This document shows, in pieces, positions 1-9,400 of a stretch of DNA of 64,000 nucleotides (its first letter is position 1; the number at the start of each line of letters is the position of its first letter). The notes below the pieces were generated by a model. That model worked only from the letters and a program-made list of their open reading frames with translations, ran no database searches and was not told the origin of the DNA. The stretch is from NCBI RefSeq assembly GCF_000830005.1, contig NZ_CP010407.1, forward strand, positions 620,001 through 684,000, written 5' to 3'. This DNA is from Streptomyces vietnamensis. Its GTDB lineage: Bacteria > Actinomycetota > Actinomycetes > Streptomycetales > Streptomycetaceae. The position numbers and the translations under genes are program-made.

Positions 1-284
1 CGTGCGGAGGTACGCGGTGGGGTGCGCCGTCACACGGGAAGGGCGTACGGCGTGTCAGCGAGGGGGGTGCGAGGGGCCCGCGTGCGGCGTGGCCGGGGCG
101 GGAGTGGCGAGGCCGGTGCGGCGACCGGCGCCGGGGTCAGGCGCGGACGGCACAGACCGCACTGGCCTGTCGACAGAGGTCGACGTGCCTGCGGGAGATG
201 AGGTGCATGTCCGGATTCACGGGAGCAATATGACAGCGGCTTCACGGAGCGGTCAACCGGCATTGACCGCATGATGAGACGACA
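1..284. other. left-edge intergenic region
   Basis: No convincing gene. Open frames here are short, Arg/Pro/Gly-rich and lack a ribosome-binding site. The only structure I see is the small hairpin at 249-270 downstream of the ROK gene. Confidence 0.5.
249..270 (-). terminator. possible terminator of the ROK gene
   Basis: Perfect 8-bp inverted repeat, GCGGTCAA and TTGACCGC, with a 6-nt loop. It begins 15 bp beyond the ROK stop codon on the minus strand. The stem is short and there is no clear T-tract, so the assignment rests on position. Confidence 0.4.
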
Positions 285-1517
285 TCAGCTTTCACACAGG
301 GCGGGAAGCAGCTCTCCTGAGGTCTCAAGAGGCCTTCTGAACAGGGGATTCAGCAGAACCGTGCCCGCCGCGACGGGCAGCGTGGCCGGTCCAGCATGTG
401 GACTGACGATGCGTTCGGGGTCGTCGCAGACGTGCGAGAGGTCGATCGCGGCCCCGCGGATCTCCTCCAGATAGTCCGGTTCGAGGATGCTGGACTGCTC
501 GGTCACGACGACCAGATCGGGGTTGAGGACGTCGAGGAGCAGGGCGACGGCGCGGCCGACCGCACGCGCCCGTTCGCGCAGCAGCCGGTCGGCGCGCCGG
601 TCCCCGGCCGCCGCCGCGTCCACGACCAGGAAGGTGTCGGGCTCGGGCACGATGCCCCGGCGGACGGCCGTGGTCGCGAGGGCGGTGTTCGACGCCGTGG
701 CCTCCAGGCAGCCGGAACGTCCGCACGGGCAGGGTGCCGTGGAGTCCGGTACGGGCAGGTGGGCCACGTCCCCGGCCGCCGCGCCGGGTCCCTGGTGCAC
801 GACGCCGGCGAGGCCGACGGCCGCGTCGACGACATTGCCGACGAAGAGGTGGACCAGGCTGCGGCGGGCGGCGGGCCGCCCGAAGAGGATCTCCGACTGG
901 GCGATGGAGCGCGCGTGGTTGTCCAGGCGTACGGTGCGTCCGCCGAGGCCGCGGGCGAGTTCGGCGGCGAGCGGCCGACGGCGCCAGCCCAGGGCGTCGT
1001 GCCGGACGACCACCCCCTCGGCGGGGTCCACCCAGCCGCCGACCGCGGCGCCCACCCCGAGCAGGGGGCGCCCCCGCGCATGGGCGTCGAGGAATCCGCG
1101 CAGTTCACGGGCGATCGCGGCGGGCAGGGCGTCCGGCGCGATGCCGTCGTGGGGGTAGGTGCGCCGGGCGACCACCTGTCCGCGCAGGTCGACGAGGGCG
1201 AACGTCGAGCCGGGGACGCCCAGGTGGACGCCGCCCGCGACGGGCCCGGCGATGGCTCCGATGTGCAGGTCGACGGGGATCTGGGGCCGTCCGACTCCCC
1301 CGCCCCCGGCGAGTTCGGGCAGCTCGCGCAGGAGGCCGAGGCGGGTGAGGTCGGTCGCCTGGCGCGAGACGGCGGCGGGGCTGAGGCCGGAGAGCCGCGC
1401 GACGGCACTGCGGGCGACCGGGCCGTGATCGAGGACGGTCCTCAGCACGGTGGCGGCATTGGCCTCGCGCCGGCCGTCGCCCGCCATGCGAGAACCGTGC
1501 GGGGTGGTCGTCGTCAT
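285..1517 (-). CDS. ROK-family transcriptional regulator
   Basis: NagC/XylR-type ROK protein of 410 aa, expected to bind DNA and respond to a sugar or sugar derivative. An N-terminal winged helix-turn-helix lies at about residues 18-65, followed by the ROK sugar-kinase fold. The ROK zinc motif CPCGRSGCLE is intact near residues 263-272, preceded by the usual GDVAH segment. I chose the ATG at 1517 because GAGAGG lies just upstream; the frame stays open for 52 further codons but these are Arg/Pro-rich and not family-like. The gene is divergent from a TauD-type dioxygenase with a 476-bp gap, so it may control itself, that gene, or a distant sugar locus. The ligand cannot be read from sequence. 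Confidence 0.88.
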   Translation of the reverse strand: MTTTTPHGSRMAGDGRREANAATVLRTVLDHGPVARSAVARLSGLSPAAVSRQATDLTRLGLLRELPELAGGGGVGRPQIPVDLHIGAIAGPVAGGVHLGVPGSTFALVDLRGQVVARRTYPHDGIAPDALPAAIARELRGFLDAHARGRPLLGVGAAVGGWVDPAEGVVVRHDALGWRRRPLAAELARGLGGRTVRLDNHARSIAQSEILFGRPAARRSLVHLFVGNVVDAAVGLAGVVHQGPGAAAGDVAHLPVPDSTAPCPCGRSGCLEATASNTALATTAVRRGIVPEPDTFLVVDAAAAGDRRADRLLRERARAVGRAVALLLDVLNPDLVVVTEQSSILEPDYLEEIRGAAIDLSHVCDDPERIVSPHAGPATLPVAAGTVLLNPLFRRPLETSGELLPALCES

Positions 1518-1993
1518 GGGTGCCTCTCTGGTGACTGTTGCGGTGGTGTGAAATCCCGGGGCCGCCGGACGCGGGCCCGCCGGCCGCCCCTTCGCCACCG
1601 GTCGTGTCTGCCGTACGGAGGGAAGTCTTCGCTGGTCAACGGCGGTTCCGCAGACCGTGGGGACTCCGGCCATCGGCGCCGGGCAGGCGCCGATTCAACC
1701 ATCGTGAGCGGTCGTTCGGGGCACGGACGGCCGCTTGACGTGCGGCGGCGGCCGCTGCGAGTCTCCGGGACATGTTCGCGACCTCCTCCTGTCCCGCCGT
1801 CCTCGGCGCCTGACCCTCGCGACCCTCGCGCGTGGCCGGCCCGCCGGGCCCACCGCCTCCCCCGTACGCCCCGCTGTCCCGACCCCATCTTGTACGGGTT
1901 CCCGTACCACCCCCTCGGGCATTCGTCACCTCATTGCTTCCGCTCCGAGATTAATTGCTCCGGGAGCTCCCCGGACCTCCGAAAGGACCCGCC
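1518..1993. other. divergent intergenic region, ROK / dioxygenase
   Basis: This 476-bp gap must hold the promoters of both flanking genes. It contains an AT-richer patch around 1945-1965 just before the dioxygenase, and a possible small minus-strand ORF at 1636-1773. I could not place -35/-10 boxes with confidence. Confidence 0.5.
1636..1773 (-). CDS. candidate small Arg-rich protein (45 aa)
   Basis: An ATG at 1773 is preceded by a strong purine-rich Shine-Dalgarno (AGGAGGAGGT, about 7 nt upstream) and opens a 45-codon frame ending 118 bp upstream of the ROK start on the same strand. The product would begin MSRRLAAAAAARQAAV and end in a basic Arg-rich tail; it resembles no family I know. The ribosome-binding site is the main evidence. 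It could be a leader ORF for the ROK transcript or a chance frame. Confidence 0.3.
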   Translation of the reverse strand: MSRRLAAAAAARQAAVRAPNDRSRWLNRRLPGADGRSPHGLRNRR

Positions 1994-2953
1994 ATGTCGA
2001 CCGCGACCACCCCCGTCACCGTCCAGAAGGTCGGCGGCCGCCTCGGCGCCGTCGTCTCCGGCGTCCGGCTCGGCGGCGACCTCCCCGCCGAGACCGTCGC
2101 CGAGATCCGGGCCGCGCTCCTGCAACACAAGGTCGTCTTCTTCCGGGGCCAGGACCACCTGGACGAGGAGGCCCACGAGGCCTTCGGCCGGCTGCTCGGG
2201 ACGCCCGTGGCCCATCCCACCGTGCCGTCGGCCGACGGCCGTTACTCGTTCCCGATCGACTCCGACTACGGCGGCCGGGCCAACCAGTGGCACAGCGACG
2301 TGACCTTCGTGCCGGCCTACCCCGCCTTCTCCGTCCTGCGCGCGGTGGTCATCCCGCCGTACGGCGGCAACACCCTCTGGGCCAACACGGCGACGGCGTA
2401 CGAGAAGCTGCCCGAACCGCTGCAGGCCCTGGCCGACGGCCTGCGCGCGGTGCACTCCAACGACTACGACTACGCGGCCCTGCGCCCCGGCGTCCTGCCG
2501 GAGCAGCTCGCGCGCTTCCGCGAGGTCTTCGCCTCGACGAAGTTCCTCACTGAGCACCCGGTCGTACGGGTCCACCCGGAGACCGGCGAACGCACCCTCC
2601 TCCTCGGCAACTTCGTCCAGCGGATCAGTGGTCTGACGGGCGCCGACTCGCGCGCGCTGCTCGACCTCTTCCAGGGGCACATCGAGCGCCCGGAGAACAC
2701 AGTGCGCTGGCAGTGGCAGGTCGGCGACGTGGCCATCTGGGACAACCGCGCCACCCAGCACTACGGCGTGGACGACTCCGACGACCACGAGCGCAAGCTG
2801 CGCCGGGTGACCATCGACGGCGACGTGCCGGTCGGCGTGGACGGCCGATCCTCGGTCCTGCTCGCGCCCGAGTCCGTGCCGGACCCGGCGTTCGGCATCG
2901 CGTCCGGCGACTCGACGACCTCCGAGACCTCGAAGGCCTCACCGGCGGCGTGA
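1994..2953 (+). CDS. TauD/TfdA-family dioxygenase
   Basis: Fe(II)/2-oxoglutarate-dependent oxygenase of 319 aa, the usual length for TauD-type taurine or alkylsulfonate/alkylsulfate dioxygenases. The facial triad is visible as H-x-D in NQWHSDVTF (about H100, D102) and the distal His in [10 protein letters not shown] (about H256); the 2-oxoglutarate-binding Arg follows in [10 protein letters not shown]. The ATG at 1994 is chosen because GAAAGGA stands just upstream. The likely role is release of sulfite or sulfate from an organosulfonate or sulfate ester, but no sulfonate transporter is adjacent and the substrate is open. The last 30 residues are a Ser/Thr/Glu-rich tail. Confidence 0.88.
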   Translation: MSTATTPVTVQKVGGRLGAVVSGVRLGGDLPAETVAEIRAALLQHKVVFFRGQDHLDEEAHEAFGRLLGTPVAHPTVPSADGRYSFPIDSDYGGRANQWHSDVTFVPAYPAFSVLRAVVIPPYGGNTLWANTATAYEKLPEPLQALADGLRAVHSNDYDYAALRPGVLPEQLARFREVFASTKFLTEHPVVRVHPETGERTLLLGNFVQRISGLTGADSRALLDLFQGHIERPENTVRWQWQVGDVAIWDNRATQHYGVDDSDDHERKLRRVTIDGDVPVGVDGRSSVLLAPESVPDPAFGIASGDSTTSETSKASPAA

Positions 2954-3015
2954 CCCATGACCGCCCCGGGTGAGCATGGTTCGCCCGCGCCCGGGGCGGG
3001 GGGACGGGAAAGCCG

Positions 3016-3387
3016 TCAGGAGGACGGCGGCAGGGCGTAGTTCGTGAAGCCCAGCCAGTCGAGGGTCACGCAGGGTTCGTCCCCGAGGACCCAGGCGTCG
3101 TGTCCCGGCTTGACCTCCATGTAGTCGCCCGGGCCGAACTCGGCGGTCTCGCCGTCGTCCATGACGACCTTCATCCGGCCGCTGACCACGTATCCGACGT
3201 GCGAGGCCTGGCAGCTGTCGGTGCCGGCGATCGGCTTGATGTGCTTGGACCACCGCCAGCCCGGCTCGAAGACGGCCCGGCCCACCGAGCCGCCGTCGCC
3301 GATGAGCAGGTCCAGCCTGCCCTTGCCGTCCTCGAAGGGACGCGTCTCGTCCGCCGAGTCGAAGCTCTTTCGTACGATGCCGGCCAT
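3016..3387 (-). CDS. single-domain cupin protein
   Basis: Small cupin of 123 aa. The core beta-barrel shows the first motif in WRWSKHIKP...DSCQASHVGYVVSG and the second in FGPGDYMEVKPGHDAWVLGDE, with His residues placed to bind a metal. Proteins of this size act as small-molecule-binding or isomerase-type cupins, and no substrate is implied by the neighbours. It converges on the dioxygenase (62-bp gap) and is divergent from the SPW protein. ATG start at 3387. Confidence 0.8.
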   Translation of the reverse strand: MAGIVRKSFDSADETRPFEDGKGRLDLLIGDGGSVGRAVFEPGWRWSKHIKPIAGTDSCQASHVGYVVSGRMKVVMDDGETAEFGPGDYMEVKPGHDAWVLGDEPCVTLDWLGFTNYALPPSS

Positions 3388-3635
3388 CGTGTACTCCCGG
3401 CGATGGGAAGAGTCCGGTGTCCCCGAGTCCGTTTCCAGGCTACGCCGGGGCGACGGGGGTCACCGCGCGCGGCGGGTCGCTTTTGGTGGGTTCCCACACT
3501 TTCGACACCCATTTTCTATGCCCATCCCATAGAGGGCAGACCTACACATAAAGGACAGATAAGGGCACAATGAAGACGCGGCACGATGCCGCAAGCGCGG
3601 TCAGACGTGCAGAGCGCCAGAAGGAGGCGAGTCGT
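3388..3635. promoter_or_regulatory. divergent promoter region, cupin / SPW protein
   Basis: The stretch at about 3480-3575 is clearly richer in A and T than its surroundings and contains CTATG...CATAG and TGCCC...GGGCA half-palindromes around 3517-3542. This fits a promoter with an operator, but no consensus boxes could be fixed. Confidence 0.4.
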
Positions 3636-4073
3636 ATGGCCGACGTCTCTCACCGTCCCGGTGATATCACGGGGCACCCCGATGCGTCGGAGATGCGGGA
3701 CCGCTACGCCCGCATGCTGCAGACCCGAGGTGTCGCGGCGGTCGAGGAACTCGTGATCCTCGCAGGAGTCTGGGCGGCGATCTCCGCCTACACGGTCCAC
3801 TTCGCCGCCGCTGCGCCGACACTCGCCATCACCAACCTGGTCGTCGGCATCGCCCTCGCGGTCCTCGGCCTGTGTATGTCGATGGCCCCGGAGAGGTCCC
3901 AGGACCTGAACTTCGTCGTACTGCTCATGGGTGCGTGGCTCATCGTCGCGCCCTGGGTCGTCACCCGGCACCCCAGCACGGGCATGATCGTCAGCAACGT
4001 CATCACGGGCGCATGCGTGTGCCTGTTCTCCCTGACGGCCGGCGGACTGCTGATGAGCAAGAGAAGGACGTGA
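3636..4073 (+). CDS. SPW-repeat integral membrane protein
   Basis: Membrane protein of 145 aa with four hydrophobic segments arranged as two repeats, each with a tryptophan-containing turn (GVWAAISAYTV and GAWLIVAPWVV), matching SPW-repeat proteins common in actinobacteria. The function of the family is not known. The ATG at 3636 is chosen over an in-frame ATG at 3570 because AGAAGGAGG precedes it at ideal distance. A strong hairpin follows at 4094-4129, so it is probably monocistronic. Confidence 0.8.
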   Translation: MADVSHRPGDITGHPDASEMRDRYARMLQTRGVAAVEELVILAGVWAAISAYTVHFAAAAPTLAITNLVVGIALAVLGLCMSMAPERSQDLNFVVLLMGAWLIVAPWVVTRHPSTGMIVSNVITGACVCLFSLTAGGLLMSKRRT

Positions 4074-4093
4074 CGCGTCGATCCTCTCCCCCC

Positions 4094-4129
4094 GAACGGC
4101 GGTACCTCCCCCAAGAGGTACCGCCGTTC
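4094..4129 (+). terminator. strong hairpin terminator after the SPW gene
   Basis: Perfect 15-bp inverted repeat (GAACGGCGGTACCTC and its complement) with a 6-nt loop, starting 21 bp after the SPW stop codon. There is no T-run, as is usual in Streptomyces. Confidence 0.8.
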
Positions 4130-4265
4130 ACCGTATGCGCGCCGTTCCGCCCAGTGACGGATCGGCGCGTTGGACCGCCCCGCCTTGTGCAGGATGGCGC
4201 AGGACCGCCGCCCTGCACCCCGCCTAGCCTCGCCGCAACAGCACGAACGAGGGGCGGTACCGCCG

Positions 4266-5555
4266 GTGAACTGGCACATCCACGACTACCGCGAGAGCGA
4301 TCTCGCCGCCGTCGTCCATCTGATCGACACCACCGCCGAGCTCGGGCAGGAGTCCGTCTTCTCGCTCGCCGAGTGCATCGGCGCCCTCACCTCCCGTCAG
4401 CCGGCCGTGGTCGCCGTGCACCAGGGCGCCCCCATCGGGGCGGCGCTCGCCTGCGTCTCCGGCGAGCGGGCCTGGGTCATGCGGATCGCGATCTCCTCCG
4501 CGTGGCGGGGCCGCGGCCTCGCCAGCGCCCTGCTCGTGGAGCTGGAGCGGCGGCTCGTCGCGGCCCGCGTCGGACGCATCGCGTACGTCCTGCCGGAGGA
4601 GGAGCTCCTCGGCGAGGGCCTGCTGAACGCCGGGTACACGCGCCAGCCGGCCGTCGCGTACTTCGAGAAGGTGGAGCCGCTGCACGGCCCCGCCGCCGGC
4701 CTCCTCGACGACCTCGGAGGCCGGCTCCTTCCGGGCGACCTGTGGGCGAAGGTCGCCGGCATGGAGCGGGAGAAGGACCTGATCGAGCGCCGGGTGGTGC
4801 TGCCGCTGGCCGAGCCGGAGCGGGCCACCCGGCACGGGGTGCGGCCGCCGCGCGCGGTCTGCCTCTTCGGCCCGCCCGGCACCGGCAAGACCACGTTCGC
4901 GCGGGGCATCGCCTCCCGGCTCGGCTGGCCCTTCGTGGAGATCCTGCCGTCCCGCCTCGCCGACGAGGGGAACCTCGCCGCCGCCCTGCGCTCCGCCTTC
5001 GCGCGGATCGCCGAGCTGGAGCGGGTCCTGGTCTTCATCGACGAGGTCGAGGAGATCGCCCCGGTCCGCTCGGAGCCCGCCCAGCCCGGTGGCATGCACG
5101 GCGTGACGAACGAACTCCTGAAGCTGATACCGGGGTTCCGGGAGCGGGACGAGCGGCTGCTCGTCTGCGCGACCAACTCGATCCGCTCCCTCGACCCGGC
5201 GTTCCTGCGCCCCGGCCGCTTCGACTACCTCATCCCGATCGGTACGCCGGACAAGGCGGCGCGGGCGGCGATCTGGTCCCGCTACACCGACGGGCGGCCG
5301 GACGTCGACATCGACGAACTGGTCCTCGCGAGCGAGCTGTTCACGCCCGCCGACATCGAGCACGCGGCCCGGATCGCCGCCCAGGCCTCCTTCGAGCGGG
5401 ACCTCGTCGCGGTCGGCGGGCGCGGCGGCGACGACCCGGCACCCGGGGCGAGCACGGCCGACTACCTGGAGGCCATCGCCGAGTGCCGGCCGACGGTCAC
5501 GCCGGAGATGATCGAGCAGTTCGCCGCGGACATCACCTCACACGCCCGCACCTGA
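4266..5555 (+). CDS. GNAT acetyltransferase-AAA+ ATPase fusion
   Basis: Two-domain protein of 429 aa. Residues 1-140 form a GNAT fold with the acetyl-CoA loop in ISSAWRGRGLASALL (RGRG near 81-84). Residues 165-429 form an AAA+ ATPase with Walker A GPPGTGKTT (about 202-210), Walker B VLVFIDEVEEI (about 254-264), a sensor-1-like ATNS and an Arg-finger region in LDPAFLRPGRFDYL, as in FtsH/Cdc48-type modules. The GTG at 4266 follows GAGGGG; earlier codons are not family-like. Possibly a remodelling ATPase that acetylates or recognises its client, but no partner is visible. Its end overlaps the convergent kinase gene by 23 bp. Confidence 0.8.
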   Translation: MNWHIHDYRESDLAAVVHLIDTTAELGQESVFSLAECIGALTSRQPAVVAVHQGAPIGAALACVSGERAWVMRIAISSAWRGRGLASALLVELERRLVAARVGRIAYVLPEEELLGEGLLNAGYTRQPAVAYFEKVEPLHGPAAGLLDDLGGRLLPGDLWAKVAGMEREKDLIERRVVLPLAEPERATRHGVRPPRAVCLFGPPGTGKTTFARGIASRLGWPFVEILPSRLADEGNLAAALRSAFARIAELERVLVFIDEVEEIAPVRSEPAQPGGMHGVTNELLKLIPGFRERDERLLVCATNSIRSLDPAFLRPGRFDYLIPIGTPDKAARAAIWSRYTDGRPDVDIDELVLASELFTPADIEHAARIAAQASFERDLVAVGGRGGDDPAPGASTADYLEAIAECRPTVTPEMIEQFAADITSHART

Positions 5556-6456
5556 CGGCGAACCGCTCCCCGGCCGCGTCCAGTTCGGCCCGGTCGGGGG
5601 GCTGGGCGCCGGCCCGGGAGACGGTGACGGCCGCCGCCACGGCCGCCCTCCGCAGCAGCCTCACGAGGTACTCGGCACCGAGCCCGTCGAAGGTCTCCCG
5701 CCCGGCGAGGGTGTCGAGGACGGCCGACATGAACGAGTCGCCCGCGCCGACCGTGTCGACGACGGTGACCGCCGGCGCCTCTGCGAAGGCCGTCTCCCGC
5801 CCGGTGAAGGCGAGCGAGCCGTCGGCGCCCCGGGTGACCAGGACGACGGCCGGGCCGAGGCCCAGCCAGCGGGCGGCGACGGACTCGACGGACTCCCCCG
5901 GATACAGCCAGGCCAGGTCCTCGTCGCTCGCCTTCACCACGTCGCTCAGCGCGACACAGCGCTCGACGCGGGCGACGGCCTCGCCGTGCTCCCCCATCAG
6001 TTCGGGCCGCACGTTGGGGTCGTAGCTGACCGTGGCCCGGTCGCGGAGCCGCCCGACCTCGGCCAGGACGGTGGCCGCGCCGGGGGCGGTGACGGCGGCG
6101 ATGGAGCCGATGTGCACGTGGACGGGCCGGTCCACGTCGTACTCCCCGGCCTCCAGGGTCCAGGCGATGTCGAAGGTGTACGAGGCCCCGCCCCGCGCGT
6201 CGAGCCCGACGACCGCCGACGGGGTGCGTACGGGAACGCCGCCGACCTCCACCCGTACCCCCGCGCCCTTGAGGTGGTCCGCGATCAGCCGCCCGGTGGG
6301 GTCGTCGGCGAGCTGGGTGAGCAGGGTGACGTCCCGGCCGAGGCGGGCGAGGCCGTAGGCGACGTTGGCGGGGCTGCCGCCCGGGTGGATCCGTTCGGTG
6401 CCGTCGGCGCCGCGCACGATGTCGGCGACGCACTCGCCGATCACCAGGAAGGACAT
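5533..6456 (-). CDS. PfkB-family carbohydrate kinase, probable fructokinase
   Basis: Ribokinase-superfamily kinase of 307 aa. It has the N-terminal substrate region with the di-Gly motif (HPGGSPANVAYGLARLG) and the C-terminal anion-hole motif DTVGAGDSFMSAVL with the catalytic Asp near residue 240. It is the last gene of a run of minus-strand genes that includes two GH32 fructan/sucrose hydrolases, so fructose phosphorylation is the natural role. Only 3 bp separate its ATG from the stop of the exported GH32 gene, indicating translational coupling. Substrate specificity is inferred from this context. Confidence 0.85.
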   Translation of the reverse strand: MSFLVIGECVADIVRGADGTERIHPGGSPANVAYGLARLGRDVTLLTQLADDPTGRLIADHLKGAGVRVEVGGVPVRTPSAVVGLDARGGASYTFDIAWTLEAGEYDVDRPVHVHIGSIAAVTAPGAATVLAEVGRLRDRATVSYDPNVRPELMGEHGEAVARVERCVALSDVVKASDEDLAWLYPGESVESVAARWLGLGPAVVLVTRGADGSLAFTGRETAFAEAPAVTVVDTVGAGDSFMSAVLDTLAGRETFDGLGAEYLVRLLRRAAVAAAVTVSRAGAQPPDRAELDAAGERFAVRCGRVR

Positions 6457-6459
6457 GGG

Positions 6460-9400
6460 TCAGAGCTCCTTGGCGTAGGTGTCCTGGTAGCCGGCCCGGC
6501 CGCCGAAGACGTTCAGGCCGACGTGACCGTCGGTGTAGGTGGCCGCCGGGTCGGTGAGGTCGATGATCCGCTCCCCGTCGAGGAAGACCTGGATACGGGT
6601 GCCCTGGTGGACGATCCGCAGATCGTACGTGGCGCCGTGCCGTACGAGGGCGGGGACCTTGGCGAGGGCGGCCGCGTCGTCGAAGGAGCCGCCGCGCCGG
6701 ACGACGAGGCGGACGGACCGGAGGTCGGGGTCGACGTTGAGGACGTACCCGTCGGCGCCGTCGGCGGAGGCCCGCCAGATCAGGGAGGCGGCGCCCCGGG
6801 TTCCGTCGGGGCCGCCGAGCCGGAGCAGGGTGGTGAGTTCGAGGTCGGCGAAGCGTCGGGTGGACATCGCGTCGCTGTCGCGGTCGAAGACCCCGGTGTG
6901 ACCGGCGCCGGTGGGCTCCCAGCGCCCGGCGGGGACGGTGGTGAGGGTGCCGAGGTCCGTGCGGAACTCCCCCGGCGGCGGTGAGGCGGGCAGGGCGGGG
7001 AGCGCATCGGAGAGACGGCAGGTGGAGGCGAGGCGGTGGACGGCGAGTTCGGCGATCCGCACCGCGCCTCCCTCGGCGGTGAAGGCGATGCCGTCGGCGT
7101 CGGGGTCGGGCAGGACCAGGCTGGTGACGACGGCCTCGCCCGCGCCGCCGAAGACCTCCACGGAGGAGGAGTCGACGAGCACCCGCAGCCGGACCGTGCG
7201 GCTGCCGTCGGGGGCCCGGACGGCGGCGAGCGGGGCCTCGGTGCGGCCCGCGAAGTACCGGGTGAAGTCGGTGCGTCCGGAGGTGGTGCGGTCGACGAAG
7301 AGGCGTTCGCGGACGGTGTCGTAGCCGACGAGGGTGGCCTGCCCGTCCTTCGCCCGCAGACGGAAGGCGCAGCTGGTGGCGGCGCCGGTCGGAGGCAGCA
7401 CGAGCTCGGCCTCCAGGTCGTACGTGGTGCCCGTCAGGCCCGCGCAGGGGTCGGGCGCGCCGGGTCCGGCCGTGAGGTCCCTCCGTACCGTCGTGTCCGT
7501 GCGCAGGGAGGCCAGTTCGGCGACGGGCCGCTGGCGCAGGACGGGGCCGTCCGGGCCGTCGGCGAGGGTGAGTTCGCGGGGAAGGGAGTGCTGGCCGTTC
7601 CACGGGCGGGTGGGGGCGCTGAAGGGGTAGTCCCAGTCGGTGGTCCAGCCGAGCCAGACCCGGCGCGCGTCGGGCAGGTCCGCGAAGGTGATGGCCGCGT
7701 AGAAGTCGCGGCCGTGGTCGCTGCGCGGGGCCGGGCCCGGGGCCTGGTGAGCGGTGAAGGCGGTGCCGTTCCAGTTGCCGGTGAGGCAGCGGGCGGTGGA
7801 GCCGTCGGTGGCGCGGACGGCGCCCGTGCTGAAGGTGAGGACCCAGACCGTACGGGCGGGGTCGCCGTCGACGGGGAGCGGGAAAAGGTCGGGGCACTCC
7901 CAGACCCCGCCGCCGGCCACCCACTCCCCGTAGCCGAACGAGCTGGTGTGGGACCAGTGGAGGAGGTCGCGGGAGGTGAAGAAGCGCACGTGGTCGCCGC
8001 CGGACACCACCATGACCCACTGGTCGTGGGCCTCGTCCCGGACCACCTTCGGGTCGCGGAAGTCCCAGCCGCCGTCCGGGCCGCCGGGGTTGCCGATCAG
8101 CGGCTCGGGGCCGCCGTACGGCTGCCAGGAGCGGCCCCGGTCGGTGCTGTAGGCGGCGCGGACCGCCTGGTTCCCGCCGATCTTGTCCGGGTGGTAGCTC
8201 GTGTAGTAGGCGATGAGACCCGAGCCGCCGCCGAACAGACCGGAGGCGTCGCCCGGATCGGCGACGGCCGAGCCGGACCAGCGGTGGCCGTACTCGTTCC
8301 AGTCGAGGGCGGTCGGCAGGGCGCGCCAGTGCAGGAGGTCGGTGGAGACGGCGTGCGCCCAGCGGCCTTCGGCCTGGTGGAAGAGGTGGTACTCCCCGTC
8401 GAGGTGCACGAGGCCGTTGGGGTCGCTGCCCGGGCCGGTGCGCGGTGAGTGGTGGACGGCGGGGCGGTACGGCTCGGTGTAGTGGTCGCGCGCGTCGGAG
8501 ACGTACACGTCCTGGAAGTACGCGGTGCCGCCGGCCGCGACGAGGCCGACGGTGTCGCCGGAGGCGGCGGCCGGGGCGCGCAGGACGTCCACCCCGTCCA
8601 CGTACACGGTGAACTCGCCACCGAGGAGGTGGACTTCGACCCGGTACGGAGTCCCCGGGCGGATCGGGCGTACGGGCGGGGGCACGGTGGCGAGGACGGC
8701 ACGGCCCGTGTGGTCGAGGAGCCGTATCGAGCCGGTCGCGGTGTCCAGGAGGATCTCGTGGCCACGCACGAGGAGGCCGGCGGCGCTCGCCCCGGCGAGC
8801 AGGACGTCGGCGGAGACGACGAGGTCGGGGCCGTCCGGGGCGGGCGCGGTGCGCAGCCCGTCGTCGCCGCGCAGGCCCTTGAGGTCACGGCTCCAGGTGC
8901 CGGAGAGGGTGGTGGCGCCGGGGAGTTCGGCGGGCGGTCCGGCGGCGGTGACGTTCTCGAAGGAGACCCGTCCGTTGTAGGCGAGGAGTCCGGGGCGGCC
9001 GGAGAGGTGCGGGGCGGGCGCCGGGTCCTCGGTGTCGATGACGGGGGCGTAGCCGTCGGGGCGGAGGAAGTCGCTCTGCCAGTGGACGCGGAGGCGGCGT
9101 CCCTCGGCCTCGACGCGCAGGCGGTGGACGGTGCCGGGGGCGATCGGGGTGGTGTGGGTGGCGAGGGTGACGTCGCCGTCCACGCGGTAGAGGCGGAGGC
9201 GGCCCAGGTTGGGGTCGGCCTCGACGGCGTAGCCCCGGGTGCCGGTGGCGTCGGCGCGGACGAGGAGGGCGGCGACGGCGTACGGGTCGTGGACGAGGAC
9301 GTCCGCCTGCACGGAGGTGTCGTACGCCTCCTCGGCGGCGATCGTCCGGATGTTGGCGCCGTCGGGTGCGGCCCCGGTGAGCCCGAGCGGGGTCGGGGTC

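Noticed and set aside
396..2303. 635-codon plus-strand frame opposite the ROK gene
   Set aside because: Gly/Asp/Val-rich shadow of the ROK gene, no ribosome site, and it runs into the dioxygenase gene in a different frame.
5462..8020. Very long minus-strand open frame overlapping the kinase and exported GH32 genes
   Set aside because: Its translation is Arg/Pro/His-rich with no domain; it is the shadow frame produced by strong third-position GC bias.
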